33,081 nt of DNA from an uncultured Verrucomicrobia subdivision 3 bacterium (GCA_903917705.1 CAIXBQ010000074.1:1-33081); one strand, 5' to 3'; shown: positions 24,346 to 32,596, numbered from the stretch's first letter. Translations and numbers: made by a program. The notes: generated by a model not told the origin, from the sequence alone.

Positions 24346-24700
24346 CTTTTATTGGTGAATCTGCGGTTTTGGTGTTCTTGACACCCACACAGATTCCGCA
24401 CGGATTTTGCAGGAATTAGGTGCACCCAAAATGCGGTATCCCAAAGTCATCCGTCATCGCAAAGGCGAAGGCGCAGGCCGTTAGGTCCAATCGCGTTTTT
24501 TCGGATCGTGGCCGATGCGGCCGCCAACGCTTTCCACCGCCGATCTGCTCTTTTTTGAGGTGCAAACTTCCGCCCCGACGGAGCTCGACTGGCTCGATAA
24601 ATCCCGGCGCGGGGATTTTCAAGTGAATGGCGAATGACGCTCCGCCTCCATGGGGTGAAGACCTAATAGCAACCGGGCAGCAGACGGCTATCTTGTCGGC
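24346..24700. other. Stretch between tRNA-Leu and the envelope cluster, no supported gene
   Basis: Frames of about 68 codons are open on both strands around 24416-24626, but neither has a recognisable domain, signal peptide or membrane segment, and they overlap almost completely. The right end (24657-24670) contains ACCTAATAGC, a weaker version of the motif found at 26108 and 28223. Confidence 0.4.
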
Positions 24701-24859
24701 ATGAATCTATTATTACTCGTGGTGGTGCTGATGCTCCTGTTCGGCGGCGGCGGCTTTTACTTTGGCGGTCCCGTCATCGGGGGCAGCGGGCTGGGCTTAA
24801 TACTGTTAATCTGTTTGGTCGCCTATCTGGCGGGCGGATTTCGCACCACAAAGAATTGA
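24701..24859 (+). CDS. DUF3309-like small membrane peptide
   Basis: A 52-residue peptide beginning MNLLLLVVVLMLLFGGGG. It has two hydrophobic segments (about 2-14 and 31-45) separated by a Gly-rich turn (GGGGFYFGGPVIGGSGLG) and a short polar end (RTTKN). Length, Gly-rich centre and the GLGLILLI-type second helix match small DUF3309-type peptides, whose function is unknown. It opens the plus-strand envelope cluster, 52 bp before the lipoprotein gene. ACCTAATAGC ends about 30 nt upstream of the ATG. Confidence 0.75.
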   Translation: MNLLLLVVVLMLLFGGGGFYFGGPVIGGSGLGLILLICLVAYLAGGFRTTKN

Positions 24860-24911
24860 CCGGCGGAAACCGGCCAGCGGTCGGGTTAACCGTTTTGCTT
24901 CCGACCAGTTT

Positions 24912-25535
24912 ATGAATATCCGGCTCACAGCAATTTTATTGTCCGTCGGGCTCCTGACGGGGTGCCAATCACCCAAGGCCCTGCCGGCGTCCGGCTACCC
25001 GGCGTCCGCGGCGGTGCGGAACAATGGCTACAGCCTGCTCCATCAGCTGCTGGTCGAGCAAAAAGACGTCAGCCTGTTGCGCTTTATAAAATCCGAACGC
25101 CCCGAGGTTAAAAAGCTGGTGAAGCAGATTGCCGCCAATTCCGCCACCGGCGCCACGCTGCTGGAGAAATTTGCCGCGGACGATCTCACGATCAATCTCA
25201 ACGACCTCCAACTGCCGCCGGGGGAAGTGGCCACGCGCGATGCCATCGCTTCAACCAAGCAAAAGGAACTCCTGGGGCAGACCGGCGACCGGTTTGAGGG
25301 CGCTGACCGGCCTCGGTCAGGATATGGAAAAACTATATTTCGAAGTGTTCAGGTTGTTGCTGCCAAAAACCGAAGCCCCAGAGACGAACCCAGCCACCAC
25401 GAACTAAACGAGCGTCCGGCACATCACAACGAAGCAGCAGCCACAGAAATCAGCAACCAGCCCACCACTGACCGAACCGCTTGCCTGAGGGTGCGCCGAC
25501 TTGGCTTGAATAAACCGAAGGGCCGGGCGTCATGA
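24912..25535 (+). CDS. Lipoprotein of unknown function with an apparent frameshift
   Basis: The N-terminus MNIRLTAILLSVGLLTGC is a clear lipoprotein signal (Cys18). Residues about 35-128 form a coherent helical domain (LLHQLLVEQKDVSLLRFIK, KKLVKQIAANSATG, LPPGEVATRDAIASTKQKEL). After GDRFE the frame becomes Arg/His/Asn-rich and loses all pattern, while the frame shifted by one base continues sensibly (ALTGLGQDMEKLYFEVFRLL...) and stops at 25407. Removing one G from the GGG run at 25298-25300 would restore a protein of about 164 residues. Either a sequencing error or a real lesion or recoding site is possible. The stop at 25535 overlaps the next gene's start, which may be coincidental. Confidence 0.65.
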   Translation: MNIRLTAILLSVGLLTGCQSPKALPASGYPASAAVRNNGYSLLHQLLVEQKDVSLLRFIKSERPEVKKLVKQIAANSATGATLLEKFAADDLTINLNDLQLPPGEVATRDAIASTKQKELLGQTGDRFEGADRPRSGYGKTIFRSVQVVAAKNRSPRDEPSHHELNERPAHHNEAAATEISNQPTTDRTACLRVRRLGLNKPKGRAS

Positions 25536-25906
25536 CAACCACAAAAGAAAAACCTATGTTTCCAAACGAAAGCCCCCCGCCCCACGGCCGGCACCCCGAC
25601 CAAGGCCAGGTCTACCAGCAAACGCCCCGCCCCTTTGTGCAAGAAGACACCTTGAAGAATGCCGAGATCCAGATTGAGCGGAAGTTCTTTACGATTTCGC
25701 TCAGGGAAAACCCCAGGGGCAGATTCCTGCGGATCATCGAAGACACCGGAGGCAAGCGCAACACCATCATCGTTCCAACCACCGGCCTGACCGATTTCAG
25801 CCGGATCCTGAATGAAATGGTCAAGGCGGCGGAAGCCTTGCCGGCACCGGCCGATGCGCGGGGAAAAACGGCGGAGGAAGATGCTGACTCCATCGGCAAC
25901 CGATAG
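25532..25906 (+). CDS. PUR-domain (bacterial Pur-alpha-like, DUF3276-type) nucleic-acid-binding protein
   Basis: A 124-residue protein. The core (about 40-98: AEIQIERKFFTISLRENPRGRFLR, IIEDTGGKRNTIIVP, TTGLTDFSRILNEMVKAAE) matches a single PUR repeat: a beta-sheet with ENPRGRFL followed by a helix. Bacterial PUR proteins bind single-stranded DNA or RNA, usually as dimers. The N-terminal 35 residues are Pro-rich and disordered and the C-terminal 25 are Ala/Asp-rich. A second ATG at 25556 is an alternative start. It is part of the plus-strand envelope/stress cluster and may act as its regulator or as an RNA-binding stress protein; this is inference. Confidence 0.8.
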   Translation: MTTTKEKPMFPNESPPPHGRHPDQGQVYQQTPRPFVQEDTLKNAEIQIERKFFTISLRENPRGRFLRIIEDTGGKRNTIIVPTTGLTDFSRILNEMVKAAEALPAPADARGKTAEEDADSIGNR

Positions 25907-26036
25907 TCAGGCAGCCCCGGTCACGGCCAGCCAGCACAGGCTTTTACGGGAGGCAGGCGGGGCCAGTATTGAAGAGGCGCATTTTACGGTTCGGGAGAAC
26001 AACGGAAAGGTCACAGTCCGTGGCAAAGAGAGTTGA
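25881..26036 (+). CDS. Possible 51-residue small protein overlapping the PUR gene
   Basis: From the ATG at 25881, a frame of 51 residues overlaps the end of the PUR gene by 26 nt and ends 170 bp before aarF. Its second half (REAGGASIEEAHFTVRENNGKVTVRGKES) is a balanced, beta-like sequence unlike the Arg/Ser/Pro-rich shadows elsewhere, which is the reason for calling it. No family, signal or membrane segment is recognised. The start is uncertain. Confidence 0.4.
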   Translation: MLTPSATDSQAAPVTASQHRLLREAGGASIEEAHFTVRENNGKVTVRGKES

Positions 26037-26107
26037 ATGGCAGGCGCCAGACCAGACAAAGCCGCCCATATCGACACGGCGGGGAAGGCAGGCCTCAATC
26101 ATGACAT

Positions 26108-26127
26108 GGTAGGGTTATACCTCATAG
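26108..26127 (+). promoter_or_regulatory. Shared 20-bp motif upstream of the aarF-like gene
   Basis: GGTAGGGTTATACCTCATAG ends 78 nt before the start codon. It matches 28223-28242 at 17 of 20 positions, with all three differences being transitions. It could be an alternative sigma factor promoter or an operator. Confidence 0.6.
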
Positions 26128-26205
26128 AAAAGCCCCGCCAGTCTAGTAACTTCCCCATGAGCCGAGGCATGATTCATTGGCTGTAAATGCCCGGGGTAAA
26201 CCACC

Positions 26206-27885
26206 ATGAAATTGTCGCTAAAACCGCATCACTTGAAACGCTACAAGGACATTGCCATGCTATTCTGGAAGTATGGCACGTCTGATTTGGCTAAAGAATT
26301 CACCAATGAGGCCGAGGGCGATGAGAAGCCCCCATTGGCCACCAAACCCGGCCAGCCGGCGCCGGAAGAACTGGCGGAGGATTTGGAGAAAATGGGGCCA
26401 ACCTTCATCAAATTCGGGCAGTTGCTATCGAGCCGGCCCGACCTCCTGCCGGAACCCTATTTAAAAGCGCTCGCGCGTTTGCAGGACAAGATCAAACCGT
26501 TCCCTTACGAACAGGTCGAACAAATCATTTCCAGCGAACTGGGCGTCCGCATCTCCAAGGCTTTTTCTCATTTTGAAGAAAAACATCTAGCCGCCGCGTC
26601 GCTCGGGCAGGTGCATCGTGCCACCATGCGTGATGGACGCCCGGTCGTCGTGAAAGTGCAGCGTCCGGATATCCGCAAACAAATCGCGGATGATTTTGAA
26701 GTACTCGAAGCAATCGCGGATTTTTTCGACGAGCACACGGACATCGGTCGCCGCTATCGTTTTGGCAAAATCCTGGCCGAATTCAAAACCTCGATTTTGC
26801 AGGAACTGGATTATCAGCGGGAGGCGTCCCATCTGACCACGCTGGCCAACAACCTGAAGGAATTTCCGCACCTCCTCGTGCCGCTGCCCGTGCTTGATTT
26901 CAGTTCGCGCAGCGTGTTGACGATGGATTACGTCAGCGGCACCAAAATCACCGCGCTCAGCCCCATCGCGAAACTGGACATCCACGGTGACGTCCTGGCC
27001 GAGGAGTTTTTCAAGGCCTATTTGAAACAGGTGTTGATTGACGGCTTCTTCCATGCCGATCCGCATCCGGGCAATGTTTTTCTGACGGACGACGGCCGAC
27101 TGGCGCTGCTGGATCTGGGGATGACCGGGCGGGTAAGCGCCAACATGCAGGAAAATCTGCTGCGTCTGCTGCTGGCCATCAGCGAAGGCAATGGGGATGA
27201 AACGGTGAAAATAATCCTGGGCATCAGCGAAACGGCGGAAAATTTCGATGAGGCGGAATTCACCAAAAAGGCGGCGGCATTCGTTTTCGAACAGAAAGAC
27301 CAGACCTTGAATCATCAGGATGTGGGCAAAGCCCTGATGGAGGTGTCTCGCACCGCGGCCCAAACCGGACTTTATGTCCCCACCGAATTGACCCTGCTGG
27401 GAAAAACCCTGCTGCAACTGGAGCAGGTCGGGAAGATTTTATGTCCGACCTTCAATCCCAACGCCTCGGTGCGCCGGCATGTCGGTGAAATCATGACGAG
27501 CCGGATCCGCAAATCCGCCTCGCCGGGACATCTGTTTGGATCCTTGCTGGAGATGAAGGATTTTGTGGGGGGCCTGCCGGGACGCGTGAACAAGATTTTG
27601 GATGTCGTCGGCAATTCAGAATTGGAGGTAAAGGTAAATACTCCCGATGCGCGGCATCTGCTCAACGGCTTTGAGAAAATCGCCAACCGCGTCACCACCG
27701 GCATCATCCTGGCGGCACTGATTGTCGGAGCGGCGCTGATGATGCGCATCAGCTCAACCTTCCAGATTTTCGGCTATCCCGGCATCGCCATGATTTGTTT
27801 TCTGGTGGCCTTGGGTGGAAGCGGCTGGCTGGTGCTGGGCATCCTTTGGAAGGATTATCAGGACAAGCATAAGCGCAAGGAGTGA
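26206..27885 (+). CDS. ABC1/AarF/UbiB-family protein kinase-like membrane protein
   Basis: A 559-residue protein. It has the family-defining KxGQ motif (KFGQ, 69-72, in PTFIKFGQLLSSRPDLLP), the Ala-rich loop AAAS (129-132) that replaces the kinase Gly-loop, the nucleotide-binding Lys150 (VVVKVQRP), the catalytic segment HADPHPGN (283-290) and the metal-binding DLGMTG (303-308). Two membrane helices at the C-terminus (about 508-527 and 533-552) anchor it. Family members are ATPases that support ubiquinone or other isoprenoid lipid metabolism. No ubiquinone genes are nearby; the neighbours are envelope lipoproteins and a cardiolipin synthase-like gene, so a role in membrane lipid homeostasis or stress fits better. 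The name ubiB is not assigned. Confidence 0.9.
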   Translation: MKLSLKPHHLKRYKDIAMLFWKYGTSDLAKEFTNEAEGDEKPPLATKPGQPAPEELAEDLEKMGPTFIKFGQLLSSRPDLLPEPYLKALARLQDKIKPFPYEQVEQIISSELGVRISKAFSHFEEKHLAAASLGQVHRATMRDGRPVVVKVQRPDIRKQIADDFEVLEAIADFFDEHTDIGRRYRFGKILAEFKTSILQELDYQREASHLTTLANNLKEFPHLLVPLPVLDFSSRSVLTMDYVSGTKITALSPIAKLDIHGDVLAEEFFKAYLKQVLIDGFFHADPHPGNVFLTDDGRLALLDLGMTGRVSANMQENLLRLLLAISEGNGDETVKIILGISETAENFDEAEFTKKAAAFVFEQKDQTLNHQDVGKALMEVSRTAAQTGLYVPTELTLLGKTLLQLEQVGKILCPTFNPNASVRRHVGEIMTSRIRKSASPGHLFGSLLEMKDFVGGLPGRVNKILDVVGNSELEVKVNTPDARHLLNGFEKIANRVTTGIILAALIVGAALMMRISSTFQIFGYPGIAMICFLVALGGSGWLVLGILWKDYQDKHKRKE

Positions 27886-28304
27886 ATTATCAATCACGCC
27901 GGTGTCCGCATTCGAGCCGGACAGGGGATTAACTGGCTGCCCGCACCTCCAATCAAGGGATGGAATATCCACATGGGGTAAACACCGGATGGTAGAAACC
28001 GCGCGGGCCGACCAATATTCACATCATGCCACACCGCCATGGACATCGAAGAAAACCAGTGTTGTCGCCGCATCAAAAGCAGATCCGTTTTTTTACGAGA
28101 TTGTCCGTGTTCATCTGCGCCGTGCTGACCGCTGCCATTTTCTTCTTTGCGAACCAACCCATCCCACGCACCCATTAAGGCCGTGCGCTAATTATAGGGA
28201 CGGTTATGTATGACGAGTATCCGGTAGGATTACACCCCATAGCCCTTGACCAAATGATTGCGTATGGTCCTGCCGACAAGTAAACAAACAAAACAAATAA
28301 AAAT
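27886..28304 (+). other. Intergenic region carrying the second copy of the shared motif
   Basis: 419 bp without a supported gene. GTCCG and CGGAC form a small stem about 20-45 nt after the aarF stop, without a T-run. The right end contains the shared motif at 28223-28242 and an A-rich leader (AAACAAACAAAACAAATAAAAAT) directly before the next ATG. Open frames here lack any pattern. Confidence 0.45.
28223..28242 (+). promoter_or_regulatory. Shared 20-bp motif upstream of the Thr-rich lipoprotein gene
   Basis: GGTAGGATTACACCCCATAG ends 62 nt before the ATG at 28305. It is the best partner of the motif at 26108-26127 (17 of 20 positions). The position relative to the start is similar in both cases, which supports a promoter or operator. 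Confidence 0.6.
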
Positions 28305-28475
28305 ATGCTTATTCCAAAACTCATCATCGCCTGTGTGGCCGCCGTCGCGTTAGTGTCAGTAACCGGCTGCGGGACCGACAAAGGCTCCCGCACCTCAACC
28401 ACCACAACGCAACAAACCACGGTGCCCGCACCGGTCACCACCACCACCACGGACACACAAATCCAGCCCAAATAG
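28305..28475 (+). CDS. Small Thr-rich lipoprotein
   Basis: A 56-residue protein. The signal peptide MLIPKLIIACVAAVALVS with lipobox SVTGC makes Cys22 the likely lipidated residue. The mature peptide is only 35 residues, almost entirely Thr, Gln and Pro (STTTTQQTTVPAPVTTTTTD), with no hydrophobic core, so it is probably an extended linker or surface peptide. It follows the shared motif and an A-rich leader without a Shine-Dalgarno site. The function is unknown. Confidence 0.78.
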   Translation: MLIPKLIIACVAAVALVSVTGCGTDKGSRTSTTTTQQTTVPAPVTTTTTDTQIQPK

Positions 28476-28608
28476 GATCCGGGTTTTCACAAAGGCGAGC
28501 GTAACGCCGCCGGGTTTCCGGTCAGTGCTGGCGCAGGTGCGCGCCAGCATTGGAACATTATCAAACACACCGACGCAGGTTTGGCTGGCATGACGGGGGG
28601 ACGACTCC

Positions 28609-28977
28609 ATGCGAACACCACTGAGCACAGTCGTACTGCTATTGTTATTACTCATCCCGAGCGTCCTCCGGGCTAGAGATGCAAGCGAAGATAAGCGGAT
28701 TGAGTATCTGCTTCAGACTGTTGAAGCGTTAAAAGGTTCCGTCTTTATTCGAAACGGGACCGGATACGGCGGCAAGGATGCCGGTCAGCACTTGCGCCTG
28801 AAACTCAAGATGGCGGGTGATCGGGTCAAGACGGCCGAGGGCTTTATCGAAATCTGTGCCGCCCGCTCATCCGTTTCCGGCGCCGCCTACAAGATCCGGT
28901 TGCCGGATGGGACAATCAGTGAATCGGCGCCATTTTTCCGGGCAAAACTTCGCGAATATGACGAGGCGCACAAGTAA
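28609..28977 (+). CDS. DUF5329-like exported protein
   Basis: A 122-residue protein with a signal peptide (MRTPLSTVVLLLLLLIPSVLRA). The mature part matches the pattern of DUF5329 proteins as I know it: KRIEYLLQTVEAL.GSVFIRNGT, a Lys/Arg helix (GQHLRLKLKMAGDRVKTAEGFIE), then ICAARSSVSGAAYKIRLPDGT and a C-terminal helix ending REYDEAHK. The function of this family is unknown. It lies 133 bp after the Thr-rich lipoprotein gene and 15 bp before the phospholipase D-type gene, so it is very probably co-transcribed with the latter. Confidence 0.75.
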   Translation: MRTPLSTVVLLLLLLIPSVLRARDASEDKRIEYLLQTVEALKGSVFIRNGTGYGGKDAGQHLRLKLKMAGDRVKTAEGFIEICAARSSVSGAAYKIRLPDGTISESAPFFRAKLREYDEAHK

Positions 28978-28992
28978 GTCACTGATGTAATC

Positions 28993-30240
28993 ATGAAATA
29001 TGTTTGTCAGCTTATGACGTTTTTATGCAGCCTGGTCCTGCTCCTGCCCGGCTGCGCTTATCGAACCGGCAAACAACCGCGCGAGGAAATCACGGCGCTT
29101 TACACCGCGAGTTCGCCGGAATTTCAGCAATCGGCGGGGGCCTTGCTGGGGCCTGATTTTGTCGCCGGCAACACCATCACGACGCTGGTGAATGGCGTGC
29201 AAATATTTCCCGCCATGCTCACCGCCATTCGCGCGGCCAAACACTCGGTTAATTTTGAGTCCTACTGGTTCACCGACGGGCAGGTCGGACGCGAGTTCAC
29301 CGAAGCGCTGGCGGAACGCGCCCGGGCCGGCGTAAAAGTCAGTGCAATTTTCGATGCCTTGGGCACCATGGACATGGGAGATGAAAATCTGGCGCGTTTG
29401 CGCACGGCGGGGGCGGAGGTCTTTAAGTATCATTCGATCTTCTGCCTAGATCCCCGCCGTTACAACCATCGCACGCATCGCAAATTGTTGATTATTGATG
29501 GAAATATCGCTTTCGTCGGCGGAGCCGGCATCGCGGACGACTGGAGCGGGAACGCCGACTCGCCGCAACACTGGCGCGATAATCATTACCAAGTCACCGG
29601 ACCGGTCGTCGCCCAACTGCAGGCCATCTTCATGGCCAACTGGCTTAAAACCGGCGGCCATTTCCTGCACGGGGTTGATTATTTTCCGCCGCTAGCAAGT
29701 TCGGGGAAGTCCCTGGCGCAGGCGCTCAGAAGTTCGACGGGCAATGCGAATCTTGATTTGATGTATCTTCTCGCGATCGCTTCAGCACAGAAAACATTGC
29801 GGATTGAGAACCCGTATTTTCTGCCCGACGCACTGACGCGCAAAGAATTGACCGCGGCCGCCCGACGCGGCGTCAGCGTAGAGGTCATCGTGCCCGGAAA
29901 ATTCATCAATGCGAAAATCGTCCGCGCCGCCTCCAAGGATCATTGGCCGGAGCTGATCAAAGCCGGCATCAATATCTATGAATATCAGCCCACCATGGTG
30001 CATGTGAAGCTTCTGGTCGTGGATGAGATATTCGTGTCGGTCGGTTCCGGCAACTTTGACAAACGGTCGATCCAATTGAACGACGAAGCCAATCTCGACG
30101 TGCTCGACCGAGACTTCGCCGCCCAACAAACACAATTGTTCGAGCAGGACAAAAAGCAGTCCCAAAAGATGACGCTGGACAAGACCGGCGGCTTGCATTT
30201 CCTCGAGCGCGCAGCGGATCTGGCCTCGCCGGTGCTTTGA
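28993..30240 (+). CDS. Cardiolipin synthase / phospholipase D-type lipoprotein
   Basis: A 415-residue protein. The N-terminus (MKYVCQLMTFLCSLVLLLPGC) is a lipoprotein signal with Cys21, in contrast to classic ClsA, which has two membrane helices. The two catalytic HKD motifs are intact: His162-x-Lys164-x4-Asp169 (HRKLLIID) and His337-x-Lys339-x4-Asp344 (HVKLLVVD), each followed by the usual Gly/Asn segment (GGAGIADDW; GSGNFDKRS). Family enzymes make cardiolipin from phosphatidylglycerol or cleave phosphodiesters. Lipid anchoring points to an envelope-facing site. It is the last gene of the plus-strand cluster, 15 bp after the DUF5329-like gene. Cardiolipin synthesis is the likely activity; other transphosphatidylation reactions remain possible. 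Confidence 0.88.
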   Translation: MKYVCQLMTFLCSLVLLLPGCAYRTGKQPREEITALYTASSPEFQQSAGALLGPDFVAGNTITTLVNGVQIFPAMLTAIRAAKHSVNFESYWFTDGQVGREFTEALAERARAGVKVSAIFDALGTMDMGDENLARLRTAGAEVFKYHSIFCLDPRRYNHRTHRKLLIIDGNIAFVGGAGIADDWSGNADSPQHWRDNHYQVTGPVVAQLQAIFMANWLKTGGHFLHGVDYFPPLASSGKSLAQALRSSTGNANLDLMYLLAIASAQKTLRIENPYFLPDALTRKELTAAARRGVSVEVIVPGKFINAKIVRAASKDHWPELIKAGINIYEYQPTMVHVKLLVVDEIFVSVGSGNFDKRSIQLNDEANLDVLDRDFAAQQTQLFEQDKKQSQKMTLDKTGGLHFLERAADLASPVL

Positions 30241-30349
30241 ACTTTGGCGCGCGGCAGATGGCCTCATGGCTCCGCCCACTCGCCTCCGCCTCCCCCCCGC
30301 TGGATGCGGATGATTTCCCCGGTCATATACTGTGCCTTCTTCACGATAG

Positions 30350-31339
30350 TTTTCCGTTTGCTTTGTAGAAACCATATGATTTCTGGTGCGTCTGTGAAGG
30401 GATGAGTGAAAAAGCGGCGAAGAAAGAGACGGTGGAACGAGTGGCGGAACTGGCCATGAAGCTTGGCGGCAAGCATCTGGCCGATTATGGTTCGACTCGT
30501 AGCCGGCATGATTTCACGCAGCGGCAGTTGATGGCGTGCCTGATTCTGCGGGCCTATTTGAAGACCACTTACCGGGGAGTGCTGGAGTTGCTGGCCATCA
30601 GCCCGAACCTGCGGGCGGCCCTAGGCATGCAAGACAAGCTGCCCCACTACACCACGCTCCAGAAGTTCAGCGCGCGCAGCCAGGTGCTGGCCATTGCCGA
30701 CGCGATGATCCGCACGATTGGGCGGGCGGCGGGCGCGGCGCAGTTTGCGCAGACCACGGCGGCGATGGATGCGACGGGGCTGGAGACGACGACGGCCAGT
30801 GCGCATTTTCAAAGCCGGGCGGGACGGACGCGGCGGAAGTGGGTGAAAGTGTCCACGATTGTGCTGTGCGGGAGTTTGCTGCCGTTGAGCCTGGTGTTGG
30901 GCTGGGGGCCGGGCAATGACAAGAGCCAGGCCAAGGAGTTGATGGCTAAGGCCAGTAAAGCGACGTTGCCGGCGACGTTGTATGCGGATGCGGGTTATGA
31001 TGCCGAATGGGTGCATGACCAGTGCCGGCTGGACTGGGGTGCGGAAAGCGTGATCAAACCGGCCAGACAACGGGCAGATGGAACACGCGGTGGCTTTTGG
31101 CGAAGCCAGATGAGTAAAAAGTATCTGACACGGAAAGGTTATGGTTCACGCTGGGCGGTGGAATCCTTTTTCAGCGGGCTGAAACGGACGATGGGTTCGA
31201 CCCTGACCTCCCGTAAACCGAATCAACTGCTGGCCGAAGCCGCCTTCAAAGTGCTGGCTTACACCCTCCGGCGCTAGCCGTACCATCGCTGTCACCAATG
31301 AATTCAACAGAGCATTTTCCGTTCTTTGCCCGAAACCAT
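30350..31339 (+). mobile_element. Insertion element with IS5-like transposase, ends uncertain
   Basis: The transposase gene is flanked by similar sequences in direct orientation: TTTTCCGTTTGCTTTGTAGAAACCAT (30350-30375) and a counterpart at 31315-31339 (TTTTCCGTT, CTTTG and GAAACCAT in the same order, with a 2-nt gap). I could not find terminal inverted repeats or a short target duplication, so the true ends are not established. Confidence 0.5.
30402..31277 (+). CDS. IS5-like DDE transposase
   Basis: A 291-residue protein. A helical N-terminal domain (about 1-105) carries a typical DUF772-like pattern (FTQRQLMACLILRAYLKTTYRGVLELL ... LPHYTTLQKF). The catalytic residues appear as Asp123 (AAMDATGLE), Asp196 (LYADAGYDAEW) and Glu254 (WAVESFFSGLKR), the usual DDE spacing and contexts for IS4/IS5-type enzymes. 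The frame is complete with GAAGGG directly before the ATG, so the element may be active. It separates the envelope cluster from miaA. The exact IS subgroup is not determined. Confidence 0.88.
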   Translation: MSEKAAKKETVERVAELAMKLGGKHLADYGSTRSRHDFTQRQLMACLILRAYLKTTYRGVLELLAISPNLRAALGMQDKLPHYTTLQKFSARSQVLAIADAMIRTIGRAAGAAQFAQTTAAMDATGLETTTASAHFQSRAGRTRRKWVKVSTIVLCGSLLPLSLVLGWGPGNDKSQAKELMAKASKATLPATLYADAGYDAEWVHDQCRLDWGAESVIKPARQRADGTRGGFWRSQMSKKYLTRKGYGSRWAVESFFSGLKRTMGSTLTSRKPNQLLAEAAFKVLAYTLRR

Positions 31340-31449
31340 CTCACCCACAACGATCCATTTCAGGGGCCCAAATCAACCGTCGCGAATTCATCGATTAGGC
31401 TTCCATTTCGCCTCGATTACGCGCACCGGCCGATTACCATTCCCGGCAC

Positions 31450-32367
31450 ATGCTGAGTGACCATCCGCAACCGAAACTGGCAGTCCTGCTCGGGACCAAT
31501 GCCTCCGGGAAGAGTGAACTCGGCATCCGGCTGGCGAGCCATTTCGGCGGTGAAATCATCTCCGCCGATTCCCGCCAGGTTTACCGCGGCTTGAACCTGG
31601 GCAGCGGAAAAGTGACCCCGGAGCAGGCCCGGACCGCGCCCCATCACCTGCTCGACGTGGCTGACGTGGCCGATTACTACTCACTGGCGCAGTATCAGCA
31701 GGCCGCCTACCACGCCATCGACTCCATCGCGGAGGCGGGGAAAATGCCGTTGCTGGTCGGCGGCACCGGTTTGTATATCAGCGCCATCGTCGAGGGTTAT
31801 GAACTGGCGGATGTGCCCCCCAACGAGCCACTGCGCGCCGAACTGGAGAATCTATCCCCGGCCCAATTGGCGGAGCGGCTGGAACGGGCCGACCCCGAGG
31901 CGGCCAGCCGCATCGACCGGAAAAATTCGCGGCGGCTCATCCGGGCCATTGAAATCGCCTCGGCCGGGCGCACGCACGCCGCCATGCGCCAGCGCTCCCC
32001 GCGCTACCACTGCCTGCAACTGGGATTGAGCCGGCCCAAGGAAGAACTGGAAAAAAGAATCGAAAAGCGCCTGCAAGACCGCCTGGCCGGGGGCATGATC
32101 GAGGAGGTCGCCGGCCTCCGCCGCCGGGGGGTGTCGGACATCCGACTCGAAAAGCTTGGGCTGGAGTATCGCTACATCACGCGCTATCTGCGCGGAGAGC
32201 TGGCCACCCTGGACGAATTGCAGCTTCAGCTCGGGATCGCCATCCGCCAGTTCGCCAAGGACCAGCTTACCTGGTTCAAGCGAGACCAACGGATCATCTG
32301 GCTGGACACCACCAAAGATTACTTCCACGAGGCCTGCGACCGGATTCGAGCTTGGAGCGGCGCATAG
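31450..32367 (+). CDS. miaA: tRNA dimethylallyltransferase
   Basis: A 305-residue protein, the usual length. It transfers a dimethylallyl group to N6 of A37 in tRNAs reading codons that start with U. Seen motifs: P-loop GTNASGKS (15-22; most homologues have GPTASGKT), the substrate-binding ISADSRQVYRGLNLGSGK (37-54), APHHLLDV (63-70), VGGTGLYISAIVEGY (103-117) and the Arg-rich DRKNSRRLIRAIEI segment (about 156-169). C-terminal LTWFKRD (275-281) matches the usual end of the family. The first residues and the Asn in the P-loop are slightly divergent. It stands alone, 172 bp after the transposase gene. Confidence 0.9.
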   Translation: MLSDHPQPKLAVLLGTNASGKSELGIRLASHFGGEIISADSRQVYRGLNLGSGKVTPEQARTAPHHLLDVADVADYYSLAQYQQAAYHAIDSIAEAGKMPLLVGGTGLYISAIVEGYELADVPPNEPLRAELENLSPAQLAERLERADPEAASRIDRKNSRRLIRAIEIASAGRTHAAMRQRSPRYHCLQLGLSRPKEELEKRIEKRLQDRLAGGMIEEVAGLRRRGVSDIRLEKLGLEYRYITRYLRGELATLDELQLQLGIAIRQFAKDQLTWFKRDQRIIWLDTTKDYFHEACDRIRAWSGA

Positions 32368-32596
32368 CAACTTCGCGAAACGCGCCGGATGAAGCTCGCA
32401 TAGCAGGAGCGATATATATAAATCCAGCCTGACTGTCTTGATGGGCGGCGCACGGCGGGATTTCGTCAGGACGGACCGCTAGGTGTCCGTGATGGCAGGG
32501 TGAGTTCCAGACAGAGCACTTGTCCGCCCGGATCTCCTTCGTGGTTGACTTACCCCGCGCGAAGTGACAGTTCTGGGCAGCAATGTTGATGCCTTT

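Noticed and set aside
24093..24419. Open frame running through the tRNA
   Set aside because: The translated GGMADTPDLGS-like string is the usual artefact of translating a leucine tRNA.
24416..24626. Overlapping 68-codon frames on both strands downstream of the tRNA
   Set aside because: No domain, signal or membrane segment, and neither strand is favoured.
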